Shown: positions 53,646 to 63,347, counted from the stretch's first letter. The stretch: 64,000 nucleotides of DNA from Melioribacteraceae bacterium (GCA_019638015.1 JAHBUP010000001.1:1520424-1584423), one strand, 5' to 3'. The notes: generated from the sequence alone by a model not told the origin. Made by a program: numbers and translations.

Positions 53646-54986
53646 ATGAGAAGTCCTTGGTTAAAAAGAGAATACAGAATATCAAGTGATGTAAAATCAT
53701 TTTCTACGCAGGTGGGCGAGACCAAATACATAATCCTTATAAATCCCAATTATGGTTCTTGGATAGCTCTAAATGAATCAGAATATGAAAGATATATTAA
53801 TAATAAATTTAATGAAATTGAGTGGGAATCTCTTTTTTATAGAAAACTTGCTGAAGATATAAATGGAGAAGAATTAGAACTCGAATTGATGGAGCCGGCA
53901 AATTATCCAAGTGTAGTAGTCGTAAACATTACGAGTTATTGTAATCTAAGATGTCGGTATTGTTTTGCGGATTGTTCACCTATGGAAGGATTACATATGA
54001 GTGAAGAAGTTATGAAACGAATTATAGATGATATGCTCCAAATGCCAGACATAAAAAATATTACCTTTGAATTTCAAGGTGGGGAAGCAACCTTAAATAT
54101 TTCTGGGATGAAAAATTTTATTGAAATTGCTGAAGAAAGGAAAAAAGAATTTAATAAAACTATTAAGTACAGAATGGAATCTAATTGTGTAGCCATTACT
54201 GACGAAATTATTGAACTAATAAAAAAATACAATATAAATTTTGGAATTAGTTTAGATGGTCCCAAAGATATGAACGATTCTTGCAGAGTAGGAATTAATG
54301 ATGAAGGTTCGTTTGAAAACATAATGAAAGGGATTCAAAAACTTAGAAACGAAGGGGTGTTTATTGATGGAGCTGTTTGCACTATCGGTCAGCATAATGT
54401 TAAATATCCCGAACTTCTGTTGGAATTCTTTAATGATATGAAAATAAGTTTCAAACCCCGCCCAGTAAATATACTCGGACGAGAAAAGGAAAGTAATCTT
54501 ACTACTAAACCTGGAGAATGGGCAAAATGTTTTCAAAGAATGAGTGAGTTGTCAGAGAATTATGATATTGAAAATTTTTCAAATCATATTTTCGAAGAAA
54601 ATGTGTATACACCGATTAGAGACTACATATGTTTAAGATATCCATGTGGTGCCGCAAGAGAATTGATTTCTGTAAATCCAAATGGAGATGTAATTCCTTG
54701 TGATGGATTTAAAAATGAGAAGGATTTTATAATGGGTAATGTATTAAAGGAAAGTATACTTGATATGTTAGTGAAAGATGAAGTAGTTAAATTGAGGAAT
54801 AGAACCTCGGATACTATAGAAAAGTGCAAAGAATGTCTTTTCCGAGCAATGTGTTGTTCGTGTAGTTATTCCGCTTATGGTAAATTCGGAAATGTTTATC
54901 GTGAAGATCCTCACTGCTCAGATAGGAAAGAAATATTTGTGTATTTGATGAAAAAATGGATTAGTAATAACACACTTTGTAATTGA
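53646..54986 (+). CDS. Radical SAM/SPASM peptide maturase
   Basis: A 446-residue protein. Residues ~1-80 may be a PqqD/RRE-like peptide-binding wing. The radical SAM cluster is CNLRCRYC (~99-106, C-x3-C-x2-C), with FEFQGGEATLN (~140) in the SAM-binding GGE motif. The C-terminal SPASM region (~335-430) has CGAARELISVNPNGDVIPC and a later cysteine set (CKECLF, MCCSC, DPHC) for auxiliary Fe-S clusters. SPASM enzymes install C-C, C-S or C-O bonds in ribosomal peptides. It is three bases from the P-loop ATPase gene. Confidence 0.9.
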   Translation: MRSPWLKREYRISSDVKSFSTQVGETKYIILINPNYGSWIALNESEYERYINNKFNEIEWESLFYRKLAEDINGEELELELMEPANYPSVVVVNITSYCNLRCRYCFADCSPMEGLHMSEEVMKRIIDDMLQMPDIKNITFEFQGGEATLNISGMKNFIEIAEERKKEFNKTIKYRMESNCVAITDEIIELIKKYNINFGISLDGPKDMNDSCRVGINDEGSFENIMKGIQKLRNEGVFIDGAVCTIGQHNVKYPELLLEFFNDMKISFKPRPVNILGREKESNLTTKPGEWAKCFQRMSELSENYDIENFSNHIFEENVYTPIRDYICLRYPCGAARELISVNPNGDVIPCDGFKNEKDFIMGNVLKESILDMLVKDEVVKLRNRTSDTIEKCKECLFRAMCCSCSYSAYGKFGNVYREDPHCSDRKEIFVYLMKKWISNNTLCN

Positions 54987-54989
54987 AAC

Positions 54990-55610
54990 ATGGAAAAGAA
55001 TCAGTTAATAGTTGGATCTAAGAATAGTGGAAAAACTACCTTTTTACTATCCTATGTTAAGTATCAAATTGAAAATAATAATTCTGTAATAGTGTTAGAC
55101 TCTGCAACACAACACAAAGAAAAATCCTTGATTATGAAAATCCTTCATGATTATAAGCATGTTGAAGTGAAGGATTTTTGTGATGTAGAAGATCTCTTTT
55201 GCATGCAGAATAAACTAGACACCAAAATTTTTTTTGATTATTACTCATTAGGTGAAATTATTATACCTGATAAAAAAATTATTTGTTTTGATTTGTCTTT
55301 TTATTTAGAAAAAGGGTACGACGTATATGAGAAATCAAAAAGGGAAAAGGATTTTTGGTATTATCGCAATATATATAGAAAGTTGAGTTGGTTAGTTGTA
55401 AGTGCTTTACTTTATTTAGATTCTATACAAATTCTAAATCGCACAATGATAGTAATGGATGAAATTGATTTATCGGATGAAGAAATGACGATTTTAGGAA
55501 GTCAAAAAAATATCAATATAGTAGCAGCAATGCATCCCCAAAAACAATTAGCGAAATTTTATCAGAGTTTTGAATTGATACCTTTGAATAAATACGGATT
55601 TTTAAAATGA
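54990..55610 (+). CDS. P-loop ATPase of the peptide operon
   Basis: A 206-residue NTPase with Walker A GSKNSGKTT at residues 8-16 and Walker B MIVMDEIDLSDEEM at ~152. It looks like a small FtsK/VirB4-like or TraC-like recombinase-fold ATPase but matches none clearly. It starts three bases after the maturase stop and its own stop overlaps the HelD gene's start (ATGA), so the three are one transcription unit. It has no membrane segment. Confidence 0.75.
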   Translation: MEKNQLIVGSKNSGKTTFLLSYVKYQIENNNSVIVLDSATQHKEKSLIMKILHDYKHVEVKDFCDVEDLFCMQNKLDTKIFFDYYSLGEIIIPDKKIICFDLSFYLEKGYDVYEKSKREKDFWYYRNIYRKLSWLVVSALLYLDSIQILNRTMIVMDEIDLSDEEMTILGSQKNINIVAAMHPQKQLAKFYQSFELIPLNKYGFLK

Positions 55611-57652
55611 ATCATTCAAAAAAAGATATTATCCAAGAAAACGAATATTTACATAAAGTGCTTGAACTTGTGAAGAAAGAGATGAAAGATCTTAATATAA
55701 CGATTACAGATAGAGTGGATTATATAGACGAATTTAAAAAATACGTTTGGGATAGTCGTGCTGAAATGGACAATGCTGAATTAGCTACTAATATGCAGGG
55801 TATAAATAACGAAGTAGGCAGTACTAATAGATTTATAAAAAGAATACAGTTTTTAAAAAAATCTCTTGAATCCCCCTACTTTGGTAGAATTGATTTTATA
55901 AGGAAAGCTGAACAGAAGAGAATGATATATGTAGGCCTCACTTCAATTGTAGAAGACTACCAATATTTTGTATACGATTGGCGTGCACCAATTTCAAATA
56001 TGTTCTATGATTTTGAGATTGGGGATGCATATTATATTGTTCCTAAGGGAAAAATTGAAGGTGTGATTACTTTAAGACGTCAATACAAAATTATTAAAGG
56101 ATACTTATCAAGATTTTTTGATAGTGAAATAAATATTAGAGACGAATATTTACAAGAAGTTTTAGCACAAGCAACTTCAACTAAATTAAAAAATATTGTT
56201 CATTCAATTCAACAAGAGCAGAATCAAATTATAAGAAATGTGGACGACAGAGTTATCATAGTTCAAGGAGTTGCTGGGAGCGGCAAAACAACAGTTGCTC
56301 TTCATAGGATTGCTTATCTGTTATATAAAGAAAAAAACATCAAGTCCTCTAATATTTTGATTTTTTCACCAAATGCAATATTTACTGAATATATTTCCGA
56401 TGTGTTACCCGATTTAGGAGAAGAAAATACTTTACAAACAACCTTCAGTGATTTTGCTTTTACCTATCTGGATAGAAAAATTGAATCTTTTTCAAGCTTC
56501 TTAGAAAGAGGTTTTAATATTCCATCCGATTCAAGCGAGTTCAAAAATATACAATATAAATTATCAGATAAGTTTAAAAAACGAATTGATGAATATGTTT
56601 TGAATATAGATCGGGAACTTTACTTTAAAAAAGGTATTAATGTAGGAGATAAAGATTTTAATGCTCAGTATTTGACTGAGTTATTTCACTCTCGATTTAG
56701 TGGATTTCAAATATTCGATAGGTTAAATGTCATAGCTGAGTATCTCTGTGAGTTAAGCCATAGTAGAGGTAATAGGAAAATTAAACAGACACGACAATTA
56801 TTATTTTCGAGTACAAGTATAGATGTCAACATTGAGAGCTTATATGAGGATATAATTAATTCAGATGAAGAGTATTCATTTTCTGAAACACTTCAAACAC
56901 GACAAAAGATTAAAATCGGGAAAAAAATTATTAGTTATGAAGATAGTCTTGGATTATTGTATCTAAAATCAAAGCTTTTGAAAATTCCCCAAGACAAAAA
57001 CATAAGACACGTTGTAATTGATGAAGCTCAGGATTATACAATAATACAATTAGAGCTTCTAAAAAAACTTTTCCCAGATGCTTATTTCACAATATTGGGA
57101 GATAAAAATCAAACTATAAATCCATTCTACAGATACTCTTCGTTAGAAGATATTCGTAAAGTATTTATAAACAAATGGAAGTATATTGAACTTAATAAAA
57201 CTTACAGATCAACCGAGGCAATTGTAAATTTTACAAATATAATTATCGGAATAAATAATGTACATGCAATTAGAAATTTAACTAGCTATCCCATCATAAT
57301 GAAAGATGTTGAGAAAAGTTGTTTAATTAATAGCATCCAGCATGATTTAAACGATTTCAAAAAAGATAATATTAATACGATCGCAATTATTACAAAAACC
57401 GCAATAGAAGCTAAATATATCCATGATAATATTTCAAAAATATTTGATGTTATCTTAATAACGACGCAGACTGATAAATATTCTAAAAAGACAACAGTTT
57501 TACCAGCTTATATGTCGAAAGGATTAGAGTTTGATGGTGTTATTATATATACAGATGAAAATAATAAGTTTTCTGACCAAGAAAAATTTCTATATTATGT
57601 TGCATGCACTAGGGCTCTTCATAAGTTAATAATTTATAATCAGGGATTATAA
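55607..57652 (+). CDS. HelD-like SF1 ATPase (helicase IV family)
   Basis: A 681-residue protein. The N-terminal ~60 residues are a likely coiled coil (HKVLELVKKEMKDL). Then comes the HelD-type region YFGRIDFIRKAEQKRMIYVG with YDWRAPISNMFYDFEIGDA (~85-145), Walker A GVAGSGKTT (~220), VIDEAQDYT (~469), ELNKTYRST and a C-terminal YVACTRALHKL. HelD proteins remove stalled RNA polymerase from DNA, and the actinobacterial HelR subgroup protects polymerase from rifamycins. Its place in a peptide-maturation operon is odd. It overlaps the ATPase gene by four bases. Confidence 0.88.
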   Translation: MNHSKKDIIQENEYLHKVLELVKKEMKDLNITITDRVDYIDEFKKYVWDSRAEMDNAELATNMQGINNEVGSTNRFIKRIQFLKKSLESPYFGRIDFIRKAEQKRMIYVGLTSIVEDYQYFVYDWRAPISNMFYDFEIGDAYYIVPKGKIEGVITLRRQYKIIKGYLSRFFDSEINIRDEYLQEVLAQATSTKLKNIVHSIQQEQNQIIRNVDDRVIIVQGVAGSGKTTVALHRIAYLLYKEKNIKSSNILIFSPNAIFTEYISDVLPDLGEENTLQTTFSDFAFTYLDRKIESFSSFLERGFNIPSDSSEFKNIQYKLSDKFKKRIDEYVLNIDRELYFKKGINVGDKDFNAQYLTELFHSRFSGFQIFDRLNVIAEYLCELSHSRGNRKIKQTRQLLFSSTSIDVNIESLYEDIINSDEEYSFSETLQTRQKIKIGKKIISYEDSLGLLYLKSKLLKIPQDKNIRHVVIDEAQDYTIIQLELLKKLFPDAYFTILGDKNQTINPFYRYSSLEDIRKVFINKWKYIELNKTYRSTEAIVNFTNIIIGINNVHAIRNLTSYPIIMKDVEKSCLINSIQHDLNDFKKDNINTIAIITKTAIEAKYIHDNISKIFDVILITTQTDKYSKKTTVLPAYMSKGLEFDGVIIYTDENNKFSDQEKFLYYVACTRALHKLIIYNQGL

Positions 57653-57876
57653 CAATATATAGCATGGGAATTTATTTGTTCTGATTGTTGAAAAGATTTG
57701 AGCAAAATTAAAAAGATCTTCTGAAATAATAAATCATGAAGTCCTAATTTCAACTAAATTTTACTTTGTAAAAGTCGTTGTTAACTAATTGATTATGAGC
57801 TCTCTCTTTGTCATTTTAAAATAAGCTAGCTTATATCAATTATATTTTTTATTTCACTTTCTAAAAGGAGTTTGCC

Positions 57877-58065
57877 ATGTCAACATTAGATCAAAAAAGA
57901 GCGGCTGCATCTATAACTTTTAACCAAAAAGCTGATCGTGCACAAATACAAGCTGATAAAGCCAAAATTAAAGGAAACGAAAAAACTGCAAATAAATATC
58001 AGGCAAAGGCAGATTCTTCTAGAAATACTGCAATGACTGCAAGCAAAAACATAGGAAAACCTTAA
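57877..58065 (+). CDS. Small Ala/Lys-rich protein
   Basis: A 62-residue basic protein with AAAGGAG before its ATG. It has regular Ala/Lys/Gln spacing (ADRAQIQADKAKIKGNEKTA) suggesting a single long amphipathic helix or coiled coil. No membrane segment; not recognised. It follows the HelD gene by 224 bases and probably has its own promoter. Confidence 0.6.
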   Translation: MSTLDQKRAAASITFNQKADRAQIQADKAKIKGNEKTANKYQAKADSSRNTAMTASKNIGKP

Positions 58066-58663
58066 TTCAAATTATTCTTTAAGAATATTGTTTGATCTTT
58101 AATCCCTCGATTCTTCCGGAAGAGAATTTCATCTAATGATTTTTTATATAAATTTGATCATAATATCAGGTTTATAATTTATAAATAATCCTGAAAGCGT
58201 GAAAACAATTGAAATTCTTAACAAAATATGTTTTCACAAACTCTATCAAGTGGAAGATGATGACTTCCTATAAATATTAATAAAAGTAGCGTATTTAGCT
58301 CAGTATAGTTATTTTAAATCGTATAGCAAAGTTTTTATTATCGGGAAACAAAATATTATGAAAAGAAAGTTGATACAAATAGAGACTCAAACACTGAAAT
58401 CAATAAATTAGAATAGAAAGTAAAAAAATACTAACAGATGGGTGAACAGCTTAAGTCGGTTTGGCAATTTGGCGATAGAAGTGCTTCAATTAAAAATTTG
58501 TACAAGGTTCAAGATTAGAAATTCTATTTAATCCCGAAGCTTTCGCGTTGCTAAAAATTCACCGCATCATTAAGCCGTAAAACTTTGCAGCTAATGCTAA
58601 TCGCTGTATCGATCATTTTCTGATTGAGCACAATGCCAGAGTATATTTTTATAAAGGAAACAT
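58066..58663. other. Gene-free gap
   Basis: About 600 bases with only short open frames, no operator palindrome, no clear terminator and no insertion-sequence ends. I see nothing definite in it. Confidence 0.45.
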
Positions 58664-59293
58664 ATGAGAGTTTATGCAGAATATTTTACAAGCGATAACG
58701 GTAATGAGTATCGGAAAAAGACATTATTACATTTCGGTAAAAGCACGAACCTAATAGGTAGTGCAGTTCTGATAAATCCTGGAAGTGCAAAGCCTAATGG
58801 AGAGCCTAATGCAGAATTTATTAATTCATTTTATTATGAAAATCATCACATAAAAAGTATAGATACGAATATTTGGAAGACATTTTCTCCAGACTCAACA
58901 ATGGGACAACTTGAGAAAATATTCAATGGTTGGTATTTAGGAAAATTTTTCGAACTCAATGGAGTAATTCAATTATTCAATTGTTTTTATTTAAAAAATC
59001 ATAATCTTGGAGAGGCAATTAAAAACTATAATGTAGAATTGGATATTAATTTCAATGAATCTCAATTCTTCATAGATAAACCTGTTTATTTTGGTTGGGG
59101 AGACGAAGGGAAATCTGGCTATTTAAAACCAATTGCGATAGAAATATTTACGAAATACGACCAGAATATAACTCCTATATATGACTCTAAGTTCGAGAAT
59201 AACTGTTTTTACCATCCTCGTTACGTAAATTTTTCCTATAACCGTGACAGAATACAGAAATTATTGCTAGATTTTTTTAATTTAATTAATTGA
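58664..59293 (+). CDS. DUF1643-like protein
   Basis: A 209-residue soluble protein. AVLINPGSAKPNG (~34), VIQLFNCFYLKNHN (~103) and VYFGWGDEGKSG (~145) recall the NPS-A, NL-x and G-WG elements of the DUF1643 family, which is distantly like uracil-DNA glycosylases. The match is loose. It stands alone; AAAGGAAA lies before the ATG. Confidence 0.5.
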   Translation: MRVYAEYFTSDNGNEYRKKTLLHFGKSTNLIGSAVLINPGSAKPNGEPNAEFINSFYYENHHIKSIDTNIWKTFSPDSTMGQLEKIFNGWYLGKFFELNGVIQLFNCFYLKNHNLGEAIKNYNVELDINFNESQFFIDKPVYFGWGDEGKSGYLKPIAIEIFTKYDQNITPIYDSKFENNCFYHPRYVNFSYNRDRIQKLLLDFFNLIN

Positions 59294-59827
59294 CAACAAC
59301 TACAAGCAGTGGGCTGAAATGAAACATCAGCTACCTGGCAAGTGCGGCAGCGGTGGTTTTCTGTGTTCATCTTTCCGCCTTGGTTGCTTGGCAGGGAATC
59401 TGTCCCTATCTTTCATTCAGTTTGCAGCTTAAATACTACATCAACTTAAGATTTGAATTGATTTATATAACAGAATTGAAGGATTCCAATTGAAACCACC
59501 CGATTATTTACTTGAAATATGTGGTAAAAATGATTATTAAAAATGTTGATAGCGCGATAAGCATCAATCAGAAGGATGTAGGGAAGGATTACTCATGTGG
59601 CATTTCATTAAAAAGCTGCTGCCAATTCAAACATTGACTACCTCGGAATGCGTAGCAAATCAAAATGCCTCATAATATGATGAAAAATCCCACCATTAAA
59701 GCCTAAATACATATTTAGTGATGATAAAAATCCACATTACTTAACCTTTCTATAGTCGGTTATTTGCAACATTGAGGTTAATTATATATCTTTATGATGG
59801 AAATAATCAACAATAAGATTTAAACAA
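59294..59827. other. Gene-free gap
   Basis: About 530 bases, locally GC-richer in 59300-59420 than the surroundings. Only short frames (under about 40 codons) are present; they may be eroded coding fragments but I recognise none. The promoter of hipBA presumably lies near its right end. Confidence 0.4.
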
Positions 59828-60175
59828 ATGGACATGAATTCAAAATACTGGTATGGGATGAGTGACCCGGCGATTATAGAGGTCATGGGAAACTTTGTTA
59901 AGAAAACCCGATTAAACCAGAACCGGACACAGCAGGCCCTCTCTGAGGCCGCGGGTATCAACAGGTCAACACTGGTACAATTAGAGAAAGGGAAAGGGGG
60001 GACTTTGCTTTCTCTTATTCAGATTTTAAGGGCATTAGGGCAGCTGCACTTATTTGAAATTTTTGAGATAAAGCAGGAATTGAGTCCTTTACAATTGGCG
60101 GAAATAGAAATGAAAAAAAGACGTAGGGCCAGTAAGGATATCTCCCAAAACAATAAACCAAAAAGTGCCTGGTAA
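59828..60175 (+). CDS. hipB: HipB-type HTH antitoxin
   Basis: A 115-residue protein with an Xre helix-turn-helix at ~20-75 (GNFVKKTRLNQNRTQQALSE, INRSTLVQLEKGKG) and a basic tail (KKRRRASK). It lies directly before the HipA kinase; the stop and start codons overlap (TAATG). Known role: neutralises HipA and represses the operon. Codon use and GC content look higher than in the surrounding island, suggesting separate acquisition. Confidence 0.88.
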   Translation: MDMNSKYWYGMSDPAIIEVMGNFVKKTRLNQNRTQQALSEAAGINRSTLVQLEKGKGGTLLSLIQILRALGQLHLFEIFEIKQELSPLQLAEIEMKKRRRASKDISQNNKPKSAW

Positions 60176-61467
60176 TGATTACAACAGCTTACATAAATTT
60201 GTGGAATAAACGGGTTGGTGCGGTTGTTTGGGATATTGATAGAAGAGTTGGATTGTTTGAATTTGCCCCCTCTTTTCTATCCAATAAATGGGATATATCC
60301 CCTCTAAAAATGCCCATAGAAGCAGTGGCCGGAAGAGTATTCTCATTTGCTGAATTAAGAGATACCCAAACATTTAAAGGACTACCCGGCCTATTGGCTG
60401 ATGCTTTGCCTGATAAATATGGTAACGCATTGATAAATGTCTGGCTTGCCAGAAATGGCCGGTCGGCTAATAGCTTAAATCCAGTCGAGCTATTGTGTTT
60501 TATCGGTAAAAGAGGAATGGGGGCATTGGAATTTGAACCGGTTGAACCTAAGACATCAAACAGTACGACTAAAATTGAAATCGACAGCCTTATTCATATC
60601 GCGCAAGAAATTCTCTCAGGAAGAGAGGACTTTACTTCCAGTCTGAGCGCTAATGAAGAAAAGGCACTAATTGATATTTTAAAAATCGGATCATCGGCCG
60701 GTGGTGCAAGAGCCAAAGCGCTCATTGCATATAATCCAATGACAAAAGAAGTTCGTTCCGGCCAAACGGATGCACCTAAAGGATTTTCCCATTGGATATT
60801 AAAATTTGACGGTGTAACCGACTTGGAATTAGGTACCTCATATGGTTACGGTAGAGTGGAAATGGCATACCACATGATGGCAATAGATTCAGGTATTCAG
60901 ATGACAGAATGCCGGCTGCTTGAAGAAAACGGACGGGCACATTTTATGACCCGTAGGTTTGACAGAGAACATGGAAAAGGGAAGCTTCATGTGCAGAGTT
61001 TTTGCGCTATGGCCCACTACGATTTCAATGATATTACCAGCTATAGCTACGAACAAATATTTGAAACCATGCGGAGCTTGCTAATGCCTTATGACCAGGC
61101 CGAACAGTTGTACCGAAGAATGGTCTTTAACGTAATAGCCAGAAATTGTGATGACCATACTAAAAACTTTGCATTTATTATGGATAAAACAGGGCAATGG
61201 AGACTTACTCCGGCATTTGATGTCTGTCACTCCTATCGTCCTGATAGTAGATGGGTAAGTCAGAATTCCTTAAGTATTAACGGTAAACGAAAAGATATCA
61301 CTCGTCATGACCTTATTTCTGTTGCAAAAAATATGAATATAAAAAAAGCTGAACGTATAATTGACCAGATTGCTAAGACTGTTTCCAACTGGAGAATATA
61401 TGCCGAAAGGGTTTCTGTCAATAATGATCTCATAGAAGCGATCGGCAAAACATTGCTCAATCTATGA
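60175..61467 (+). CDS. hipA: HipA-family Ser/Thr kinase toxin
   Basis: A 430-residue protein, full length for HipA. The N-terminal subdomain is followed by SSAGGARAKALIAYN (~172, P-loop-like), FDGVTDLELG (~207), the catalytic ARNCDDHTKNFAFIMD (~322) and LTPAFDVCHSY (~345, DFG-like). HipA kinases phosphorylate aminoacyl-tRNA synthetases such as GltX and cause persistence. All key residues appear present. Its placement near the integrase suggests a role in keeping the island. Confidence 0.92.
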   Translation: MITTAYINLWNKRVGAVVWDIDRRVGLFEFAPSFLSNKWDISPLKMPIEAVAGRVFSFAELRDTQTFKGLPGLLADALPDKYGNALINVWLARNGRSANSLNPVELLCFIGKRGMGALEFEPVEPKTSNSTTKIEIDSLIHIAQEILSGREDFTSSLSANEEKALIDILKIGSSAGGARAKALIAYNPMTKEVRSGQTDAPKGFSHWILKFDGVTDLELGTSYGYGRVEMAYHMMAIDSGIQMTECRLLEENGRAHFMTRRFDREHGKGKLHVQSFCAMAHYDFNDITSYSYEQIFETMRSLLMPYDQAEQLYRRMVFNVIARNCDDHTKNFAFIMDKTGQWRLTPAFDVCHSYRPDSRWVSQNSLSINGKRKDITRHDLISVAKNMNIKKAERIIDQIAKTVSNWRIYAERVSVNNDLIEAIGKTLLNL

Positions 61468-61598
61468 GCATCAAAATGAACTGACCTCAATTCCGGTGAA
61501 TCTTTCTCGAACCCAATATCTGCTCGCTGATTGTTGTATAAAGAAAATAATCTTTGAATAATTTTCTCAAAATATTTCCATCACTAACATGGATTTTT

Positions 61599-62636
61599 TT
61601 ATAACAAATTAACCGCATCTTTTAAGTTTTGCTGCTGAAGATGACTATAAATTTGTGTGGTAGCCAAATCCTCGTGTCCTAGTAATTCTTTAATGATGTA
61701 AAGTGATACACCTTTTTGAGCCAGCAGAGAAGCAAAGCTATGTCTTAAAGAATGAAAATGTACTTTCTCATTTAGTTTCAACTTCCGAGCTATAGTTTTA
61801 AATTGTTTGCTAATTGTTTCATCATGAAGCTTAATCCCTTTAATACGGCAAAAAACAAAATCATTGGAGAGTGGATTGACTAATTTATATCTCTGGCTAA
61901 GAAACTCCTTAACCTTTGAGCTCATGGGAACAATCCTTTCTTTCTTGCTCTTTGTAGAAAAAACTTTCGTACACTTAATTGTGATCTGATTTTGTAAAAA
62001 ATCTATCCAGTTCCATTCCATATTAATCAGTTCTCCAAGTCGCAATCCGGTGTAGAACGCCGTGGTAAATATATCTCGTAGATGCTGATAGGGTGTATTC
62101 AATAAAATTAATTGTAATTCATCCTCAGTAATAAAAGCAGGGAATGTTTTATTCAGCTTCGGAAATTTCACTTTATTAAATGCATTCGTTTCCAGGTAAT
62201 TCCATTCTAATGCTTTATTGAATGCTGCTTTCAGCGTGCGGTAATATTGATGGGCGCCTCTTTGAGTTCTTGCGAATGTAGTTGTAATAAATTTGTCGAT
62301 AATTCTTGTATCAATGTCTCTTAAAGAAATTTCTCCGCAGCATGACTCAAACATTTTAAAAGATAAGTCAATAGAATTAATATAGTTTTTTGATTTCGTC
62401 AGTCTAACATAATCGAGATATTCATTCTTAAACTGAGCTATGGTTGGGAAATTTTTTTTCTCGTCTTGGTCGGATATTTCTTTACTTCTCTGGTTGAGAA
62501 GAGAATTTTGAAATTCATCTAAATATTTCCAAGCTTCCTTTGCCGTCGTCTTTTTTGTTGAGTGTGTTTTTCGTTTGCCATCGACGAAATAAACTATTTG
62601 GTAGAATCTTGATTTTGGAACTTTTACTACGAACAT
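61599..62636 (-). CDS. int: Tyrosine recombinase (island integrase)
   Basis: A 345-residue phage-type integrase. ATG 62636 is chosen because AAGGAG lies eight bases upstream; a frame extending to 62708 runs through the tandem repeats and is unlikely to be used. An N-terminal arm-binding region (YQIVYFVDGKRKTHSTKKTT) and a SAM-like core-binding domain precede the catalytic domain: TGLRLGELINMEW (Arg), HFHSLRHSFASLL (H-x-x-R), LLGHEDLATTQIYSHL (His and Tyr). It sits next to the tRNA-Gln attachment half-site, as in genomic islands. Confidence 0.95.
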   Translation of the reverse strand: MFVVKVPKSRFYQIVYFVDGKRKTHSTKKTTAKEAWKYLDEFQNSLLNQRSKEISDQDEKKNFPTIAQFKNEYLDYVRLTKSKNYINSIDLSFKMFESCCGEISLRDIDTRIIDKFITTTFARTQRGAHQYYRTLKAAFNKALEWNYLETNAFNKVKFPKLNKTFPAFITEDELQLILLNTPYQHLRDIFTTAFYTGLRLGELINMEWNWIDFLQNQITIKCTKVFSTKSKKERIVPMSSKVKEFLSQRYKLVNPLSNDFVFCRIKGIKLHDETISKQFKTIARKLKLNEKVHFHSLRHSFASLLAQKGVSLYIIKELLGHEDLATTQIYSHLQQQNLKDAVNLL

Positions 62637-62656
62637 GGTCTCTCTCCTTGCCGTAG

Positions 62657-62680
62657 TGTATGTACTTTTGTATGTACTTT
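62657..62680. repeat. 12-bp tandem direct repeat beside integrase and att site
   Basis: Two perfect copies of TGTATGTACTTT lie between the integrase start and the tRNA-Gln fragment. This matches the layout of the two relic sites at 22.6-22.85 kb, with a different repeat sequence each time. Possible arm-type binding sites. Confidence 0.7.
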
Positions 62681-62718
62681 TTAGCACAAAACTTCGAAAA
62701 CAAGCCAAAAACGAAGAA

Positions 62719-62769
62719 TCCCTGTGACTCTGGATCAGAAGAGTTCAGGTTCGACCCCTGACGGGGCAG
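62719..62769 (+). other. Attachment half-site: 3' half of tRNA-Gln
   Basis: The anticodon-loop part (CTGTGAC), a five-base T-arm stem with TTCGACC loop (TCAGG...CCTGA), the acceptor strand CGGGGCA and discriminator G are present, but no matching 5' half (TGCCCCG...) lies upstream. A1-U72-type pairing reversed (U1-A72) with G73 and the CTG anticodon fit tRNA-Gln. It is read as the displaced tRNA 3' end at the right island boundary. The restored full tRNA should lie at the left boundary outside the window. Confidence 0.75.
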
Positions 62770-62910
62770 CATATAAATCCTTGTAATTTAATAAGTTATG
62801 AGGATTTTTTATTTGTTGAAATGGGGGTATTCTTTTGGGTGATACGATTTTTTGTTCTATTTGTTCTTAAAGGAAAATATTCTAAATAGGGTTTGAAACT
62901 GATAAGTAAT

Positions 62911-62939
62911 AAAAAACCCCGCAGTTGCGGGGTTTTTTT
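62911..62939. terminator. Bidirectional terminator
   Basis: An A run, CCCCGCA, two bases, TGCGGGG and a T run. It closes rpmB transcription coming from the right, just beyond that gene's stop, and also insulates the island edge. Confidence 0.9.
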
Positions 62940-62948
62940 GAAATCTTC

Positions 62949-63188
62949 TTATCTGGCTTTAATCTTTTTTTCAGTCACTAATTTTGCAATTTCAGATGTA
63001 CCATTCTTTGCCACAGTTCTTAATGCGCTAGCAGAAATTTTAACTGTAACAAATTTATTCAATTCTTTAACCCACAATCTTTTCTTCTGTAAGTTTGGTA
63101 AGAATCTTCTCTTGGTTTTATTATGAGCATGTGATATGCTGCTACCGGCTACTGGACCAACTCCAGATACTTGACACCTTCTCGCCAT
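62949..63188 (-). CDS. rpmB: 50S ribosomal protein L28
   Basis: A 79-residue protein, full length for L28: MARRCQVSGVGPVAGSSISH, then AHNKTKRRFLPNLQ and a C-terminal domain TVKISASALRTVAKNG. It is a structural protein of the large ribosomal subunit. AGAGGAA precedes the ATG. It is the first chromosomal gene beyond the island, 180 bases from the attachment half-site. Confidence 0.96.
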   Translation of the reverse strand: MARRCQVSGVGPVAGSSISHAHNKTKRRFLPNLQKKRLWVKELNKFVTVKISASALRTVAKNGTSEIAKLVTEKKIKAR

Positions 63189-63347
63189 AAATTCCTCTTA
63201 TTCTTTTTTCGAGCTCCAAAAATAGGAAAAAACCAGATTATTCCAAAAAAAATATTGGAAATCATTAATGATTTTTGAGTGAATGACGCTATTATTGGTC
63301 CTAAATAAAGAATTAAAATAAGTTTGTTTGAAAAGTAGATTAAGATG

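Noticed and set aside
62637..62708. 24-residue N-terminal extension of the integrase
   Set aside because: It translates the tandem repeats next to the attachment site, while ATG 62636 has AAGGAG in front.
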